Shown: positions 8,445-17,496 of the stretch, in pieces
Layout: every line of letters starts with the position of its first letter
How positions within the stretch are numbered: the stretch's first letter is position 1
Source: Candidatus Obscuribacterales bacterium
GTDB taxonomy: Bacteria > Cyanobacteriota > Vampirovibrionia > Obscuribacterales > Obscuribacteraceae
NCBI GenBank assembly: GCA_021732025.1
Contig: JAKFVU010000050.1
Span: forward strand, 48,358 to 112,357
Length of the DNA stretch: 64,000 nucleotides
Direction of reading: 5' to 3'
Program-made: the position numbers and the translations under genes
Notes under the pieces: generated by a model
The model's database searches: none
Told to the model about the DNA's origin: nothing
The model's input: the letters and a program-made list of their open reading frames with translations, nothing else

Positions 8445-9628
8445 CCCATCTTCGCCAAAGCTTCATCGAGAGTAATGTTCTCGTCTTTGCATTTCTTCAG
8501 CGAGCTAGTTGCTTGATCACATGAGATGAAGCCCTGAGTGTATAGCGAGTAGGTGCGCAAAGCGGTATAAAGAACTGGTTCGCTCATGGCTCCTGTGGCC
8601 AGAACTTTCTTGCCCACTTTGATGGCACTCTTCTCTTTGACGTCTACTACTTTTTCAATTTCAAATGACGAAATCAAGCCGGCTTGTACCAAGAGATCTG
8701 CTGGTAGGAACTCTTTAGGTTGGGCTTGTGCTGCCGAATAATTTTCAGCAATGGCCTGATAAACAGACACTCCGCGTGCTTTTACTTGTTTGAGAGCTTC
8801 AGCTGCTTGGAAGGCTTTGACCGTAGAGTTTGCCACCATGTCCTGTAGGACAATTGCTGCTTCCAAAAGATCGTGAGTAACTAAGCCTTGTTCTAAGAGA
8901 ATCTGACCAAATTGTTTTTCTTTGACCAATTCTATTTCAACGCACTCAAGCATGTCGCCGTCTGAGAGGAAACCAGCCATGAGTACCAGTTCGCCAATAC
9001 GTACTGTCTGACCAGCTTTTTCGGAATAGAGACCTAGTTCGAACAGCGCCTGTTCAATACTAATGCGCCGTCTGCCTACGGTGAGAAGTGCTTGGATAGC
9101 CTGATCTTTGGTAACTTTTTGGTCGCGCACCAAGAGTTGTGCGGTGAGAGCGGCGTTCATCATCCAACTCGATAAGTCGCGGTTTAGAACCAATACCCGG
9201 CCCATTTGCATACCGGTGTCTTTGGCTTTGATAACGGCTCGGCCCAACTGTTCTGGATTGATCAAGTCGGCGGAGAGCAAGAGTTGAGTGAGAGGGTTGG
9301 CAATGCTCTGCACTGTCTGAGTTTTCTTGTGTACCGAATTGAGAACGCCGATAGCGTCCTCCATGGTCATATTGTTCTGTCTCGCCAGCCTCAATGCCTT
9401 GAGAGCCATGTCTACTGTCGCTTTGCCTGAGCGCACTAACTCTTCAGCTTCTAAGACGACCCGCATGGTTGTCTCACTGACAGTGTTAAGCATAGCCAAG
9501 GCACGCGCCAGTGGCACGTTTAAGTTCTTAGCGGTAAGCATGGCCTCATCAAGTTTTGGCTGTGAGACTATGCTAGCCCCTAACAAAAGTGTGGGGAGGG
9601 CATCAGCTGTTGCCTGTTTTTCTATCAT
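8405..9628 (-). CDS. four tandem MshEN/GspE-N-like helical repeats
   Basis: A 407-residue all-helical protein built of four repeats of about 95 residues (near 10-100, 112-203, 208-298, 313-400). Each follows the pattern: LLxxAGLIs, a helix, GxxLGxxLLxxG, a helix, then an LVRxxK..QAIxAL-type hairpin ending in a xxLxxALxxLG motif. The first half of each resembles the N-terminal MshEN/T2SSE_N domain of type II/IV secretion ATPases, some of which bind c-di-GMP. There is no ATPase domain and no signal peptide. In the same run as a GGDEF protein, so a c-di-GMP or phospho-signal adaptor role is possible but unproven. Confidence 0.6.
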   Translation of the reverse strand: MIEKQATADALPTLLLGASIVSQPKLDEAMLTAKNLNVPLARALAMLNTVSETTMRVVLEAEELVRSGKATVDMALKALRLARQNNMTMEDAIGVLNSVHKKTQTVQSIANPLTQLLLSADLINPEQLGRAVIKAKDTGMQMGRVLVLNRDLSSWMMNAALTAQLLVRDQKVTKDQAIQALLTVGRRRISIEQALFELGLYSEKAGQTVRIGELVLMAGFLSDGDMLECVEIELVKEKQFGQILLEQGLVTHDLLEAAIVLQDMVANSTVKAFQAAEALKQVKARGVSVYQAIAENYSAAQAQPKEFLPADLLVQAGLISSFEIEKVVDVKEKSAIKVGKKVLATGAMSEPVLYTALRTYSLYTQGFISCDQATSSLKKCKDENITLDEALAKMGWNVPARMQWIWC

Positions 9629-9753
9629 GTATCCTGGTCTTTCGGGCTTCGTGGGCTAGATTACAATGCGGACAGAACGGTGTGTATTTGTACCATACCA
9701 ATTTAATCAAGCGTTATAACGGTTTGGCGCCGCTAGATTAAGTGATTTAGCAA

Positions 9754-10557
9754 TTATGCTTGCTGAATTTTGATTGGCGAGCCCGCTGGAGGATGCTCAT
9801 ACTCATCTGAAGCACTTCCTCCGCGCTTGAAGATCTCCCAGTAGCGTTTATCGTGGCCGGAGCTACCCGGAGCAAAGGCCAAGTCGCCTTCACTTATATT
9901 GAAGCTTCCCGTGGCAACAGTAGCAGTGCTTACATGCGCCCCGATTGTTATCTTCAGCCTTGTGCCAGGAGTGTAATTTTCTAATTTGGCATCGCCAGTG
10001 CGCATGGTGGTTTTTATGTTGCCAAACGAATCTACATAGCCGACAACTTCTTTAGGTTGATCTAGCACAACTTCTTGAATGGCAAGTTTGTGATTAATGA
10101 ACGAAAAATCGCCGCGTGAAGCCTTACTCACGGCCATCGGGAAAAAGTCTCTCGAGCGAAACTGACTGCCGTGCTCTTCTACATTTGTGCTCCAGAGTTC
10201 TTGAATATCGTTGCGAACAAATGATAAAGAGTAGCCTGAGTTTACCGCTAGAACTTGCACTCCATTTTTAAGAGTAGCGAATAATAGACCTTCTCCTTCA
10301 TTATTTGGTCGTGCCTCTTTTTTGTCTCGGCGCGGTGCCGTGTTGGCGAAAACCAACATGTTAGAAGGTCTGAGCTTGCTGCCTGCTAGAGCCAATTGCG
10401 CCACGATAAAGCCTGTTGAAATTGTGTCGAAAGCATGCACCGATGTGGAGTGAATGCGGGTGTCGTCATGCAGCTTGCAAGAAAGAGCGGCGATGATTTC
10501 AGCCCAGGCCAAGTCGCCTTGTGCGTAATCACAGACTAGGTGGATTAAAGAGCTCAT
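9754..10557 (-). CDS. divergent SAM-hydrolase family protein (DUF62/SAM hydroxide adenosyltransferase fold)
   Basis: The sequence follows the S-adenosyl-L-methionine hydroxide adenosyltransferase (DUF62) layout: an N-terminal LVCDYAQGD where the family has LLTDFGxxD, HAFDT where it has HxIPPFD, RSRDFFPMAVS for GRDIFAPVAA, and VVGYVDSFGNIKTT for the C-terminal domain's YVDRFGNLxTN. The family converts SAM to adenosine and methionine. Several family-invariant residues are changed, so activity is doubtful. ATG at 10557 follows AAAGGAAAT. It lies 63 bases after the single REC gene and is probably co-transcribed. Confidence 0.6.
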   Translation of the reverse strand: MSSLIHLVCDYAQGDLAWAEIIAALSCKLHDDTRIHSTSVHAFDTISTGFIVAQLALAGSKLRPSNMLVFANTAPRRDKKEARPNNEGEGLLFATLKNGVQVLAVNSGYSLSFVRNDIQELWSTNVEEHGSQFRSRDFFPMAVSKASRGDFSFINHKLAIQEVVLDQPKEVVGYVDSFGNIKTTMRTGDAKLENYTPGTRLKITIGAHVSTATVATGSFNISEGDLAFAPGSSGHDKRYWEIFKRGGSASDEYEHPPAGSPIKIQQA

Positions 10558-10620
10558 TTAATTATTTCCTTTCTAATCTAACTTGTTGACTCAGGTTCTT
10601 TGCCTGAAGTTTGGTTCTGC

Positions 10621-10989
10621 CTAAAGTTTGGTTCTACTTAGAGTTTCTTCGATGGTGGCTGATAATTCTTGCAGGCGAAACGGCTTTTTCAAAAAGACTG
10701 TAGCTCCTGCTTCCATTCCAGCCTTTCTCGCATCTTCAGAGTCGCGGCCTGAAAACATAAGCACCGGCGCAGTGCCACCGCCGGCTCGATAGCGTTTAAG
10801 CACATCAATGCCGTTAATGTCTGGTAGATACCAGTCGAGCACAATTAAATCAAATTGGCTGATACTTAGTTGCTCCAAGGCCTCTGGTCCGGTTATCGCT
10901 ATTTCGACTGTGTGTTTTTCAAAAATGAGCCAATCCTGCACTGTTTCGCGCAGGTTCTCGTCATCCTCGACTACCAGCAGTTTAGCCAT
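10621..10989 (-). CDS. single-domain response regulator (CheY-like)
   Basis: A 122-residue receiver domain and nothing else. Acidic pocket VVEDDE near the start, phosphoacceptor Asp52 in LIVLDWYLPD, the signalling Ser in MFSGRD and Lys in FLKKPF. All five receiver signature residues are present, so phosphorylation is expected. Start ATG at 10989 with GAAGGGG upstream. It follows the hybrid REC-HPt-GGDEF gene by 46 bases and could exchange phosphate with its HPt domain. No histidine kinase is in the window. Confidence 0.9.
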   Translation of the reverse strand: MAKLLVVEDDENLRETVQDWLIFEKHTVEIAITGPEALEQLSISQFDLIVLDWYLPDINGIDVLKRYRAGGGTAPVLMFSGRDSEDARKAGMEAGATVFLKKPFRLQELSATIEETLSRTKL

Positions 10990-11035
10990 ACCCCTTCTCT
11001 GTCACCATAATGTTTGTGCCCGGCAGAAGTGTAAG

Positions 11036-13150
11036 TTAGTCTTTCGCCACTAAGCAGTTACGCCCATTATTCTTGGCTTGATAAAGTCGCTCGTCGGCCT
11101 TTCGAATTAAGTCTTCTATATCACTGCCATCGTCAGGATATGAAACGAGACCAGCGCTGAAAGTTATGCCAAAGGTTTCACCATGATCACCGCTAAATTC
11201 CATTGCTCGCAATTCTTCGAGCGCTCTTTGCAGTGCACCTTGGGCGGTCTCTTTCTGAATATGGCGGAATGCCACCATAAACTCCTCGCCACCCCAGCGT
11301 CCGCGGAAATCTTCAACTCTAAATCGTTTTTTCAGAAGTTGACCAAAGGAGGCTAAGACTCTGTCGCCTGAGAGATGCCCGTACTTATCGTTGATCTTTT
11401 TGAAGTGGTCGACGTCAATCAGTGCGAGGCTAAAAATCAAACCATTGCGCTTTGACTCTTCTGACATATCATTGAGCTGTTCCATAAAGGCACGTCTAAT
11501 CAAAAGACCAGTCAAAATATCTTTGTTAGAGCGCTCTTTCAACATGCGCGCTCTCTCTAAGCGTACTTTGACGCGAGTGAGCAATTCTACTCTGGCAATG
11601 GGCTTGGGTAGATAATCGTCGCCACCAGCTTCAAAGGCTGCCAGTCTGGTCTCTAGGCCGGTCTGTCCAGTCAAGAATAATATTGGTAAATCTTGGAAAT
11701 GCGCAGCGGTGCGAATCATGCGACAGACATCGTAGCCACTTAAGATTGGCACCGTTACGTCAAGCAGCACTAAGTCTGGATGAAACTCTTGAATCAACTG
11801 CAGCAATCCGGTGGGGTCTGATAATTGTCTAACCAGCATGCCTTCTTGTCCGAGCGCAGAAGCTACGATTCTGACGAAGTCATCGTCGTCATCAACAATT
11901 AAAATGCGCGGCCGGCCGCCTTGTCTGGCATTAACAAGATACTCAATAGCGTCATTGAAAATATCTGTCTGCAAGGGCTTTTCTAGCATCAGAGAAGCGC
12001 CGGCATGGGTCGAATCTTCTATATACTTTTGCTGTTGCGATGTGGATAGAAATGCCACTGGTAAGGTTTCATACCCGGGTAGTGATCGCAGCTCTCTGGC
12101 TAGGTTTAAGGCTGGTGCTGGTTGTGTGACATCGATATCTATCAGTACAGCGTCGAGAGAGAGCTTGCCTGCTTTTGCCAAAGCATCTTCATGGGTTTGA
12201 CTCACAATTACTTGCACTGGAATGCCAGTTTCTTTATGACCGATGCGCTTGTGAGCGGGCATAACATCAGAGCTAAATACTAAAACACGTACCGAAGATG
12301 AATCGTCGTAAGTGTCAAAATTATCTTGGGGTTCGTAGGGAATACTTGAGTCTGGTGGCGGAATCGGAGCGTTCATCTCTTCAGGGGTTTCAATGGTGGC
12401 AAAGGCACGCTTATCAACCTGAGCCACCGGATCTCCGGTTAGAGATTGAGCATTGCCTTTGACTAAGTTAGCTATTAAATCGATTTCTTCCCAGGCCGCT
12501 TCGTTGTGAGTAAGTTGGTTTTCTTTGATGGCATCAAGCGCTTTTTCTAACGAACTAGCTGACTCGCCTAGTACACCAAAGCCGCATGAAGCTGCCGTTC
12601 CTTTAAGATTGTGAGCAAGTCTAATTGCCTCTAGCAAGCTCGCAGCATCATCGGGATTGTTCTTCGATTGAGCGATGGCAATTTCAATTTTTGCAAAGCG
12701 TTCGGGTAAAACCTTTAAGTAATTACCTTGCAAGGTGTTGATGATCGCTTCTTCATGCTCAACATGCGACTGAATTGACTTCTCAGCTGAAGCAAAAATG
12801 CTTTCTATTTGGGCACCAAACAAACCGGCTTTTAGCGGTCGGTGAATTACCAAACTAACTTTGAAATCTTGGGTTAAGCGCTTATACACCGCTGCTTCTC
12901 GCCAAGTTTTTGAGATGAACACAACAGGAATCTGTGAATTGATAGCACGGACTTTGATAATCAATCCTATGCCGTCAATATCGCTTAGCTGATCGCCAAC
13001 AATCATTAAATCGAAGGGCTGACTGCGTATCAGTTCAATCGCTTCTTTTCCATCAGATCTCGTTTCGACACTGTGTCCGCGAGCGGCAAGCAAAGTAGAA
13101 ACCAATATGGTGACGTTGTCATCAACTTCTGCCAGCAAAATTGTGCTCAT
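11036..13150 (-). CDS. REC-HPt-REC-REC-GGDEF diguanylate cyclase
   Basis: 704 residues in five domains: REC1 (1-120, Asp53), HPt (about 130-235, His180 in AHNLKGTAAS), REC2 (288-405, Asp338/340), REC3 (414-530, DDDDD pocket, Asp464 in LLDVTVP, Lys in LPKPI) and GGDEF (about 540-700, active-site GGEEF at 620-624). It should make c-di-GMP under control of a phosphorelay. REC1 has HRP where the conserved KP lysine is expected, so its switching may be altered. ATG at 13150 has GAGG upstream. Lies 18 bases after msrB in a signalling operon. Confidence 0.9.
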   Translation of the reverse strand: MSTILLAEVDDNVTILVSTLLAARGHSVETRSDGKEAIELIRSQPFDLMIVGDQLSDIDGIGLIIKVRAINSQIPVVFISKTWREAAVYKRLTQDFKVSLVIHRPLKAGLFGAQIESIFASAEKSIQSHVEHEEAIINTLQGNYLKVLPERFAKIEIAIAQSKNNPDDAASLLEAIRLAHNLKGTAASCGFGVLGESASSLEKALDAIKENQLTHNEAAWEEIDLIANLVKGNAQSLTGDPVAQVDKRAFATIETPEEMNAPIPPPDSSIPYEPQDNFDTYDDSSSVRVLVFSSDVMPAHKRIGHKETGIPVQVIVSQTHEDALAKAGKLSLDAVLIDIDVTQPAPALNLARELRSLPGYETLPVAFLSTSQQQKYIEDSTHAGASLMLEKPLQTDIFNDAIEYLVNARQGGRPRILIVDDDDDFVRIVASALGQEGMLVRQLSDPTGLLQLIQEFHPDLVLLDVTVPILSGYDVCRMIRTAAHFQDLPILFLTGQTGLETRLAAFEAGGDDYLPKPIARVELLTRVKVRLERARMLKERSNKDILTGLLIRRAFMEQLNDMSEESKRNGLIFSLALIDVDHFKKINDKYGHLSGDRVLASFGQLLKKRFRVEDFRGRWGGEEFMVAFRHIQKETAQGALQRALEELRAMEFSGDHGETFGITFSAGLVSYPDDGSDIEDLIRKADERLYQAKNNGRNCLVAKD

Positions 13151-13168
13151 CTATGCCTCAGCGATTGT

Positions 13169-13573
13169 TCAGTCTTTTGGCTCAAGCTCAAGAGAGGCTG
13201 AGTTTATGCAATAGCGCAAGTTTGTTGGTTTGGGGCCATCATTGAAGACGTGACCAAGGTGGGCGCCACATTCGTTGCAAGTAACTTCAGTGCGCAGCAT
13301 GCCATGGGTGAGGTCTTTGTGCTCAGCGACATGTTCGGCTTTGAGGGGAACATAAAAAGAGGGCCAGCCAGAGCCAGATTCAAACTTGTGTTCGGAGCTA
13401 AATAGCTCAGCACCGCAGCAAACGCAGCGGTAAATGCCTTGCTCGTGGCAATCCCAATACTTTCCGCTAAAAGCTCTTTCTGTCCCTTTCTCACGAGCAA
13501 CGTGATACTGCTCTGGGGTCAGCTTTTCGCGCCACTTTGAGTCTTGATTTTTGTCTTCGTTTTTATCGCTCAT
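13169..13573 (-). CDS. msrB: peptide-methionine (R)-S-oxide reductase
   Basis: Reduces methionine-R-sulfoxide in oxidised proteins. Zinc cysteines CVCC and CNEC are present, along with [16 protein letters not shown] and the catalytic Cys in RYCINSASL near the C-terminus. The protein is cytosolic, with a hydrophilic N-terminus ([11 protein letters not shown]). ATG at 13573 chosen; a GTG at 13579 overlapping the upstream stop would add two residues. It is embedded between a Ser/Thr kinase gene and a REC-GGDEF gene, which suggests co-regulation of oxidative repair with this signalling operon. Confidence 0.95.
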   Translation of the reverse strand: MSDKNEDKNQDSKWREKLTPEQYHVAREKGTERAFSGKYWDCHEQGIYRCVCCGAELFSSEHKFESGSGWPSFYVPLKAEHVAEHKDLTHGMLRTEVTCNECGAHLGHVFNDGPKPTNLRYCINSASLELEPKD

Positions 13574-13578
13574 AATCA

Positions 13579-15093
13579 CTATGCTTTTTCTTGGGAGTTG
13601 GAGATATTTTGGAGAGATGCAATTATTTCAGTTGCAGAACTCATTCTAGTCTCTACTTCAAGATCGGTGCACCTTTTAACCAGATCATTTAACTGCGCGG
13701 ATAACTCAATTTTCTCTCCAGGCTCCGATTGGCTCAGTGCTTCGGGATCTTCACCGGTCAATAGATAGTAAAGAGTTCCACCGAAAGCATAAATATCGCT
13801 TTGCAAGCATGCCTTTCCGCGAAACTGTTCTGGGGCAATATATGACTGTTTGCCCACAAACGTTCCAGTGGCATTGCCGATAAACTCGTTGGCGGCGCCA
13901 AAATCGATGGCGACAATGGTGCCGTCTGGACGCAACACTAGATTGTCAGGGGTAAGATCGCGGTGAATTACCGGCGGTTCTTGCTTGTGCAAGTAGTCGA
14001 TAATTATTGCGATTTGCTCTGCCCATTGCAGAACTAAACCTTCGCGTACACGACCACTTTGTTTGACATACTGGCGTAGATCTTGGCCGCTAATATAATC
14101 TAGCAAGAGATAGCTGCGACTGTTCTCCACAAAGTAGTCGAGCACTGGCACTATGTTTGGATGCTGCAGCTTGATTAGCAAACTGGCTTCGCGAGCAAAC
14201 ATTTCTCTGGCCTTGTCTTTCAACTCTACTTTGGCATCGTCTGGTACCACAGACTCTTTTAGAACCACCAAACTGTTGTTTTCAAGCTGACCTAGGTATA
14301 CTGCAGAAAGGCCACCAAGAGCCAGTTGTCTTAAAACAGTCAGACTACCATTGCGCATGATCATACCGGGTTCAAGAGGCATAAAGGCGGCTGCTCGAAA
14401 GCGTCTTTTTAGCTCGTCTTCCCATAATTCGGTGTGGCTGAGCACGTCACCTTTGGCCAGTGCTACCAAATTTTGGTTAGCCTGTTGGCGCAAATGCACC
14501 CTAATGAGGCCGCTCAATTCTTCTAGAGACTCCCGCTCTGCGGTGCCAGCAAAGACATCGAAGCAAACCAAAAGTTTTTCGCAGGCGGCTATATCAATGC
14601 GGTCGAGCTTAATTACCACTGGCTTTTGCTGCTTAATGTAGAGCACTATTAGCTCATTTTTTAGCGGTGAGTCAGAGCTTTTTTTTTGGCTCTTTTCGCT
14701 TGAATGAAAGGCAATTTTGTTAACAGTATTCCAGGGGATGTACTGTGGTCTAAATGTTGTAGAGAGAAGATCGCAGGGAACTTCCATTCCGTTTTTGTCT
14801 AATAACAAAGAAGACTTGCTGAGGTTGCGAATGGCCAGTAAAAAGAGAGTGGGAATAACTAAGCCACTCATTATCAAAAAAATATCGCGTATTCTGTTAG
14901 AGGAATCGTGGCTAAATATCTCTGAGTTCAATAGGCCGAAGAGCCCTAAAACACATGCTGTAACTGGGATTAAACCCCAGACGACTATACTCATTCGCAG
15001 TGTTGTTAAAAGTGATTGGCGGGCGCGATCTGAGTATTGCAAACTAATAGTCTGTGAGTCGCCAGAAGACTGCAAGGCTTCTATATTTGCCAT
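13579..15093 (-). CDS. membrane-anchored atypical Ser/Thr kinase (HRDLT loop)
   Basis: Two membrane segments at about 34-55 and 70-90, a soluble linker to about 245, then a C-terminal kinase domain: [10 protein letters not shown] loop, Lys279 (VVLKE), catalytic loop HRDLTPDN (377-384), DFG (397-399), APEQFRG. The catalytic-loop Lys of HRDxKxxN is Thr381. A short TELW...PLEPG motif just before the kinase domain is shared with the upstream kinase, so the two are paralogues. It overlaps that gene by 13 bases, and its stop abuts msrB. Probably active, but of an unusual subfamily. Confidence 0.85.
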   Translation of the reverse strand: MANIEALQSSGDSQTISLQYSDRARQSLLTTLRMSIVVWGLIPVTACVLGLFGLLNSEIFSHDSSNRIRDIFLIMSGLVIPTLFLLAIRNLSKSSLLLDKNGMEVPCDLLSTTFRPQYIPWNTVNKIAFHSSEKSQKKSSDSPLKNELIVLYIKQQKPVVIKLDRIDIAACEKLLVCFDVFAGTAERESLEELSGLIRVHLRQQANQNLVALAKGDVLSHTELWEDELKRRFRAAAFMPLEPGMIMRNGSLTVLRQLALGGLSAVYLGQLENNSLVVLKESVVPDDAKVELKDKAREMFAREASLLIKLQHPNIVPVLDYFVENSRSYLLLDYISGQDLRQYVKQSGRVREGLVLQWAEQIAIIIDYLHKQEPPVIHRDLTPDNLVLRPDGTIVAIDFGAANEFIGNATGTFVGKQSYIAPEQFRGKACLQSDIYAFGGTLYYLLTGEDPEALSQSEPGEKIELSAQLNDLVKRCTDLEVETRMSSATEIIASLQNISNSQEKA

Positions 15094-17408
15094 GGCTGCT
15101 CCGCTGCTTGTTTGGCCTTTTTGTCATAGCTTCTAGTTTCTATTGTTTCACCTTCACGACCGTCTTTTGCCAGAGAAATTCTACCGCCGGCTTCCTCTTC
15201 TTCGATAAAAATATTTTTCTCAACAGCTTCTGCAACTGTTTCTGCAATTTCTTCTGAAGCTGGATGCGAATCCATAGGACCTTCTTCCATTAAGGCATTA
15301 TTCAATTCATGGGCATTGGCTAGCCTCGTTTTGAGCGACATAGAAGTGCAAGCTTTGATAATAGAATCTAGTTTGCTCAAGTGTTTATTAGTGATGTCAA
15401 ATTCAAAATCAGTTGTAGGTTCAGGGTCAGTTTCTGTTTTTGCTTTTGCATTTGCTTTTAGCAGGGACGACTGCGAGATTGGTTCGGGATCTTCGCCTGT
15501 TGCAAGATAGAACAGTGTTGCTCCAAGTGCATAAATATCACTTGCTTCGCAGGGCTTACCTCTAAATTGTTCTGGTGGAACATAGGCATGTTTGCCCACG
15601 ATAGTTCCTGTTTTGCCGTCGTCTTTAGATTCACTAGCAACATTGAAGTCAATAAGCTTGAGCTTACCGTTCGTTTGCATGATCAAATTGTCTGGGGTGA
15701 AGTCGCGATGAATTATCTGTTTGCTATGTAAGAACGTCAATATATCTGCCATCTGCTGAGCCAATTCGAGTACAAATTCAGGCTCTAAAGCCCCGCGTTC
15801 TTCAACTAGCTGACGCAAATTTTGTCCTTTAATATATTCAAGCACCAAGTAGCAGCGCTTGTCTTCAATGAAGTACTCATTTAAGCCGACGATGTGCTCA
15901 CTCTGAAGCCCCTTCAGTAGACGTGCTTCGCGCTCAAAGCGCTCCACACATTGCTGTTGAATTTCTTTGTCAACATAGGCGGGAATCAAGGTCTCCTTTA
16001 GCACTACATCTGATACTGAACAGCTATTAACTTGCCGCAAGTCGTGAGCAAGGTAAGCGACTCCTTCTCCACCAATTGCTAAGGTGCGGATAATCTCGTA
16101 GCTTCCTCCCCTGAGCAGATGACCTTCTTCCAGTGGATCTAAGTTAACTAGAGAGCTGCTGTTGAGCGATTGTAGCCACAACTCTGTATATGACTTGTCC
16201 TGCCGTGGTCTCAAAGCCTCAGTCAACTGTGCTTGAACAGTAGACTTTGGAGCAAAGCGTTCGATAGCAGCAGCTAGTTTTGGCCGATCCTCTGCGCCAA
16301 CAGAAGAGAGTGGAAGGTTTGCCAAAGCTTTATTATCTTTGCCCGTGAATACAACTTCCCATTGGTTTGGATCAGCACTTTCTCCGGGGGCTCGAAGCGC
16401 GACATTTTCAACTTCATTCCACTTAACGGTGGTGGCGTTGTAAGACCAGAGGTGCTGCCACATGTCGAGAGAAAGTTCTTCTTTATTGATGGTCATTTTG
16501 TTCGGGCTCAGCAGTCCGGCCACAAAGATATTGAAGAATCCATAGATGAAGAGTAGAACGAGGCCAACAATCACAAAAGGCGAGTTTATAATCAGTTCCA
16601 TAAATTGTTGAAAGACAGAGGCGCCGCTAGAGGCAGCGACGTTAACAGCCTGAATGAGCTTAATCAATTCATCATAGAACAGCTGATTGTTCGCATACTG
16701 CGTATAGTCGCGCTGAGCATTCATAAGAGTCCAGTTGTACCACAGCCACACGGGTGTGCTCAGAAGCAGAGTGCCAATCGGGCCAACGATTCGTGACCAT
16801 TCAAAGATTGTGTGGTCTAGTACCGCCGGCAGTTCTTCGGCTAGGCGCATGCCGTGATATTTTATTTCCACGTGATCTGGGTCTTGATGTGGAGTTACTA
16901 CTAGCGATTTTCCCGATATTAGTGTGCGCTCAACATCATCGTCTACTCGTAAGTGTGAGACTTTTCGACTTAATAAATCGACCAGTGCCTCACTGTCTTC
17001 ACCTTTAATTGATGCTAAATCTAAATCTAGACGGCGCATTCTTCCATCTTCTTCAAAATCTAATGCAAGCTGCGACGGTGAAATGGTGAAGAATTTAAAG
17101 GCGTAGCCAATTTTGATGCGTTTCAAATTGCTCAGTTTATAGCTGCCCATACCAAAATAAATATCTTTGTCTGTGACAGTAACAAAGCGTCTATTCAGGT
17201 CTCTGCAGAAGTACAGGAGCCCGAGCAAGATTACAAATACAAAGCTCACGCCTAGCATATCGGGCAAGTAATATCTAACGAAAGCACCAAAGGGCATGAT
17301 TAGCATAAAGGCCCAAATGGGCGTGAGAAAAATTGCCTTCCACCAAGTTGCCATGGCGGCAATCTCGCGGTAGTGGTGAAATTTGATTTCACTTTTACGG
17401 GGCATCAA
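15081..17408 (-). CDS. multi-pass membrane atypical Ser/Thr kinase (HRDFT, DFN)
   Basis: 775 residues. Hydrophobic segments at about 24-44, 52-69, 205-225 and 274-300, with two PH-like soluble stretches between and after them, then a kinase domain (about 435-690) and an acidic tail. Glycine loop AIGGEGVAY, Lys471 (VVLKE), catalytic loop HRDFTPDN (567-574) with Thr for Lys, and DFN (587-589) instead of DFG; PPEQFRG present. The metal-binding Asp is kept, but the Gly change may alter loop motion. First gene of the minus-strand signalling run; a TACAAT about 25 bases upstream could be its -10. Confidence 0.85.
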   Translation of the reverse strand: MMPRKSEIKFHHYREIAAMATWWKAIFLTPIWAFMLIMPFGAFVRYYLPDMLGVSFVFVILLGLLYFCRDLNRRFVTVTDKDIYFGMGSYKLSNLKRIKIGYAFKFFTISPSQLALDFEEDGRMRRLDLDLASIKGEDSEALVDLLSRKVSHLRVDDDVERTLISGKSLVVTPHQDPDHVEIKYHGMRLAEELPAVLDHTIFEWSRIVGPIGTLLLSTPVWLWYNWTLMNAQRDYTQYANNQLFYDELIKLIQAVNVAASSGASVFQQFMELIINSPFVIVGLVLLFIYGFFNIFVAGLLSPNKMTINKEELSLDMWQHLWSYNATTVKWNEVENVALRAPGESADPNQWEVVFTGKDNKALANLPLSSVGAEDRPKLAAAIERFAPKSTVQAQLTEALRPRQDKSYTELWLQSLNSSSLVNLDPLEEGHLLRGGSYEIIRTLAIGGEGVAYLAHDLRQVNSCSVSDVVLKETLIPAYVDKEIQQQCVERFEREARLLKGLQSEHIVGLNEYFIEDKRCYLVLEYIKGQNLRQLVEERGALEPEFVLELAQQMADILTFLHSKQIIHRDFTPDNLIMQTNGKLKLIDFNVASESKDDGKTGTIVGKHAYVPPEQFRGKPCEASDIYALGATLFYLATGEDPEPISQSSLLKANAKAKTETDPEPTTDFEFDITNKHLSKLDSIIKACTSMSLKTRLANAHELNNALMEEGPMDSHPASEEIAETVAEAVEKNIFIEEEEAGGRISLAKDGREGETIETRSYDKKAKQAAEQPWQI

Positions 17409-17496
17409 TTTGAACCCAAGCTAAGAGTTCATATTGTACCCGCGCGACAAGCTAGCGTGATTTATTCTTCCAGCCTGCACTTATCTCGGCCTGCAC

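Noticed and set aside
11811..12200. Plus-strand open frame opposite the REC-HPt-GGDEF gene
   Set aside because: Shadow of a gene with five recognisable domains; no start signal or protein-like motif of its own.
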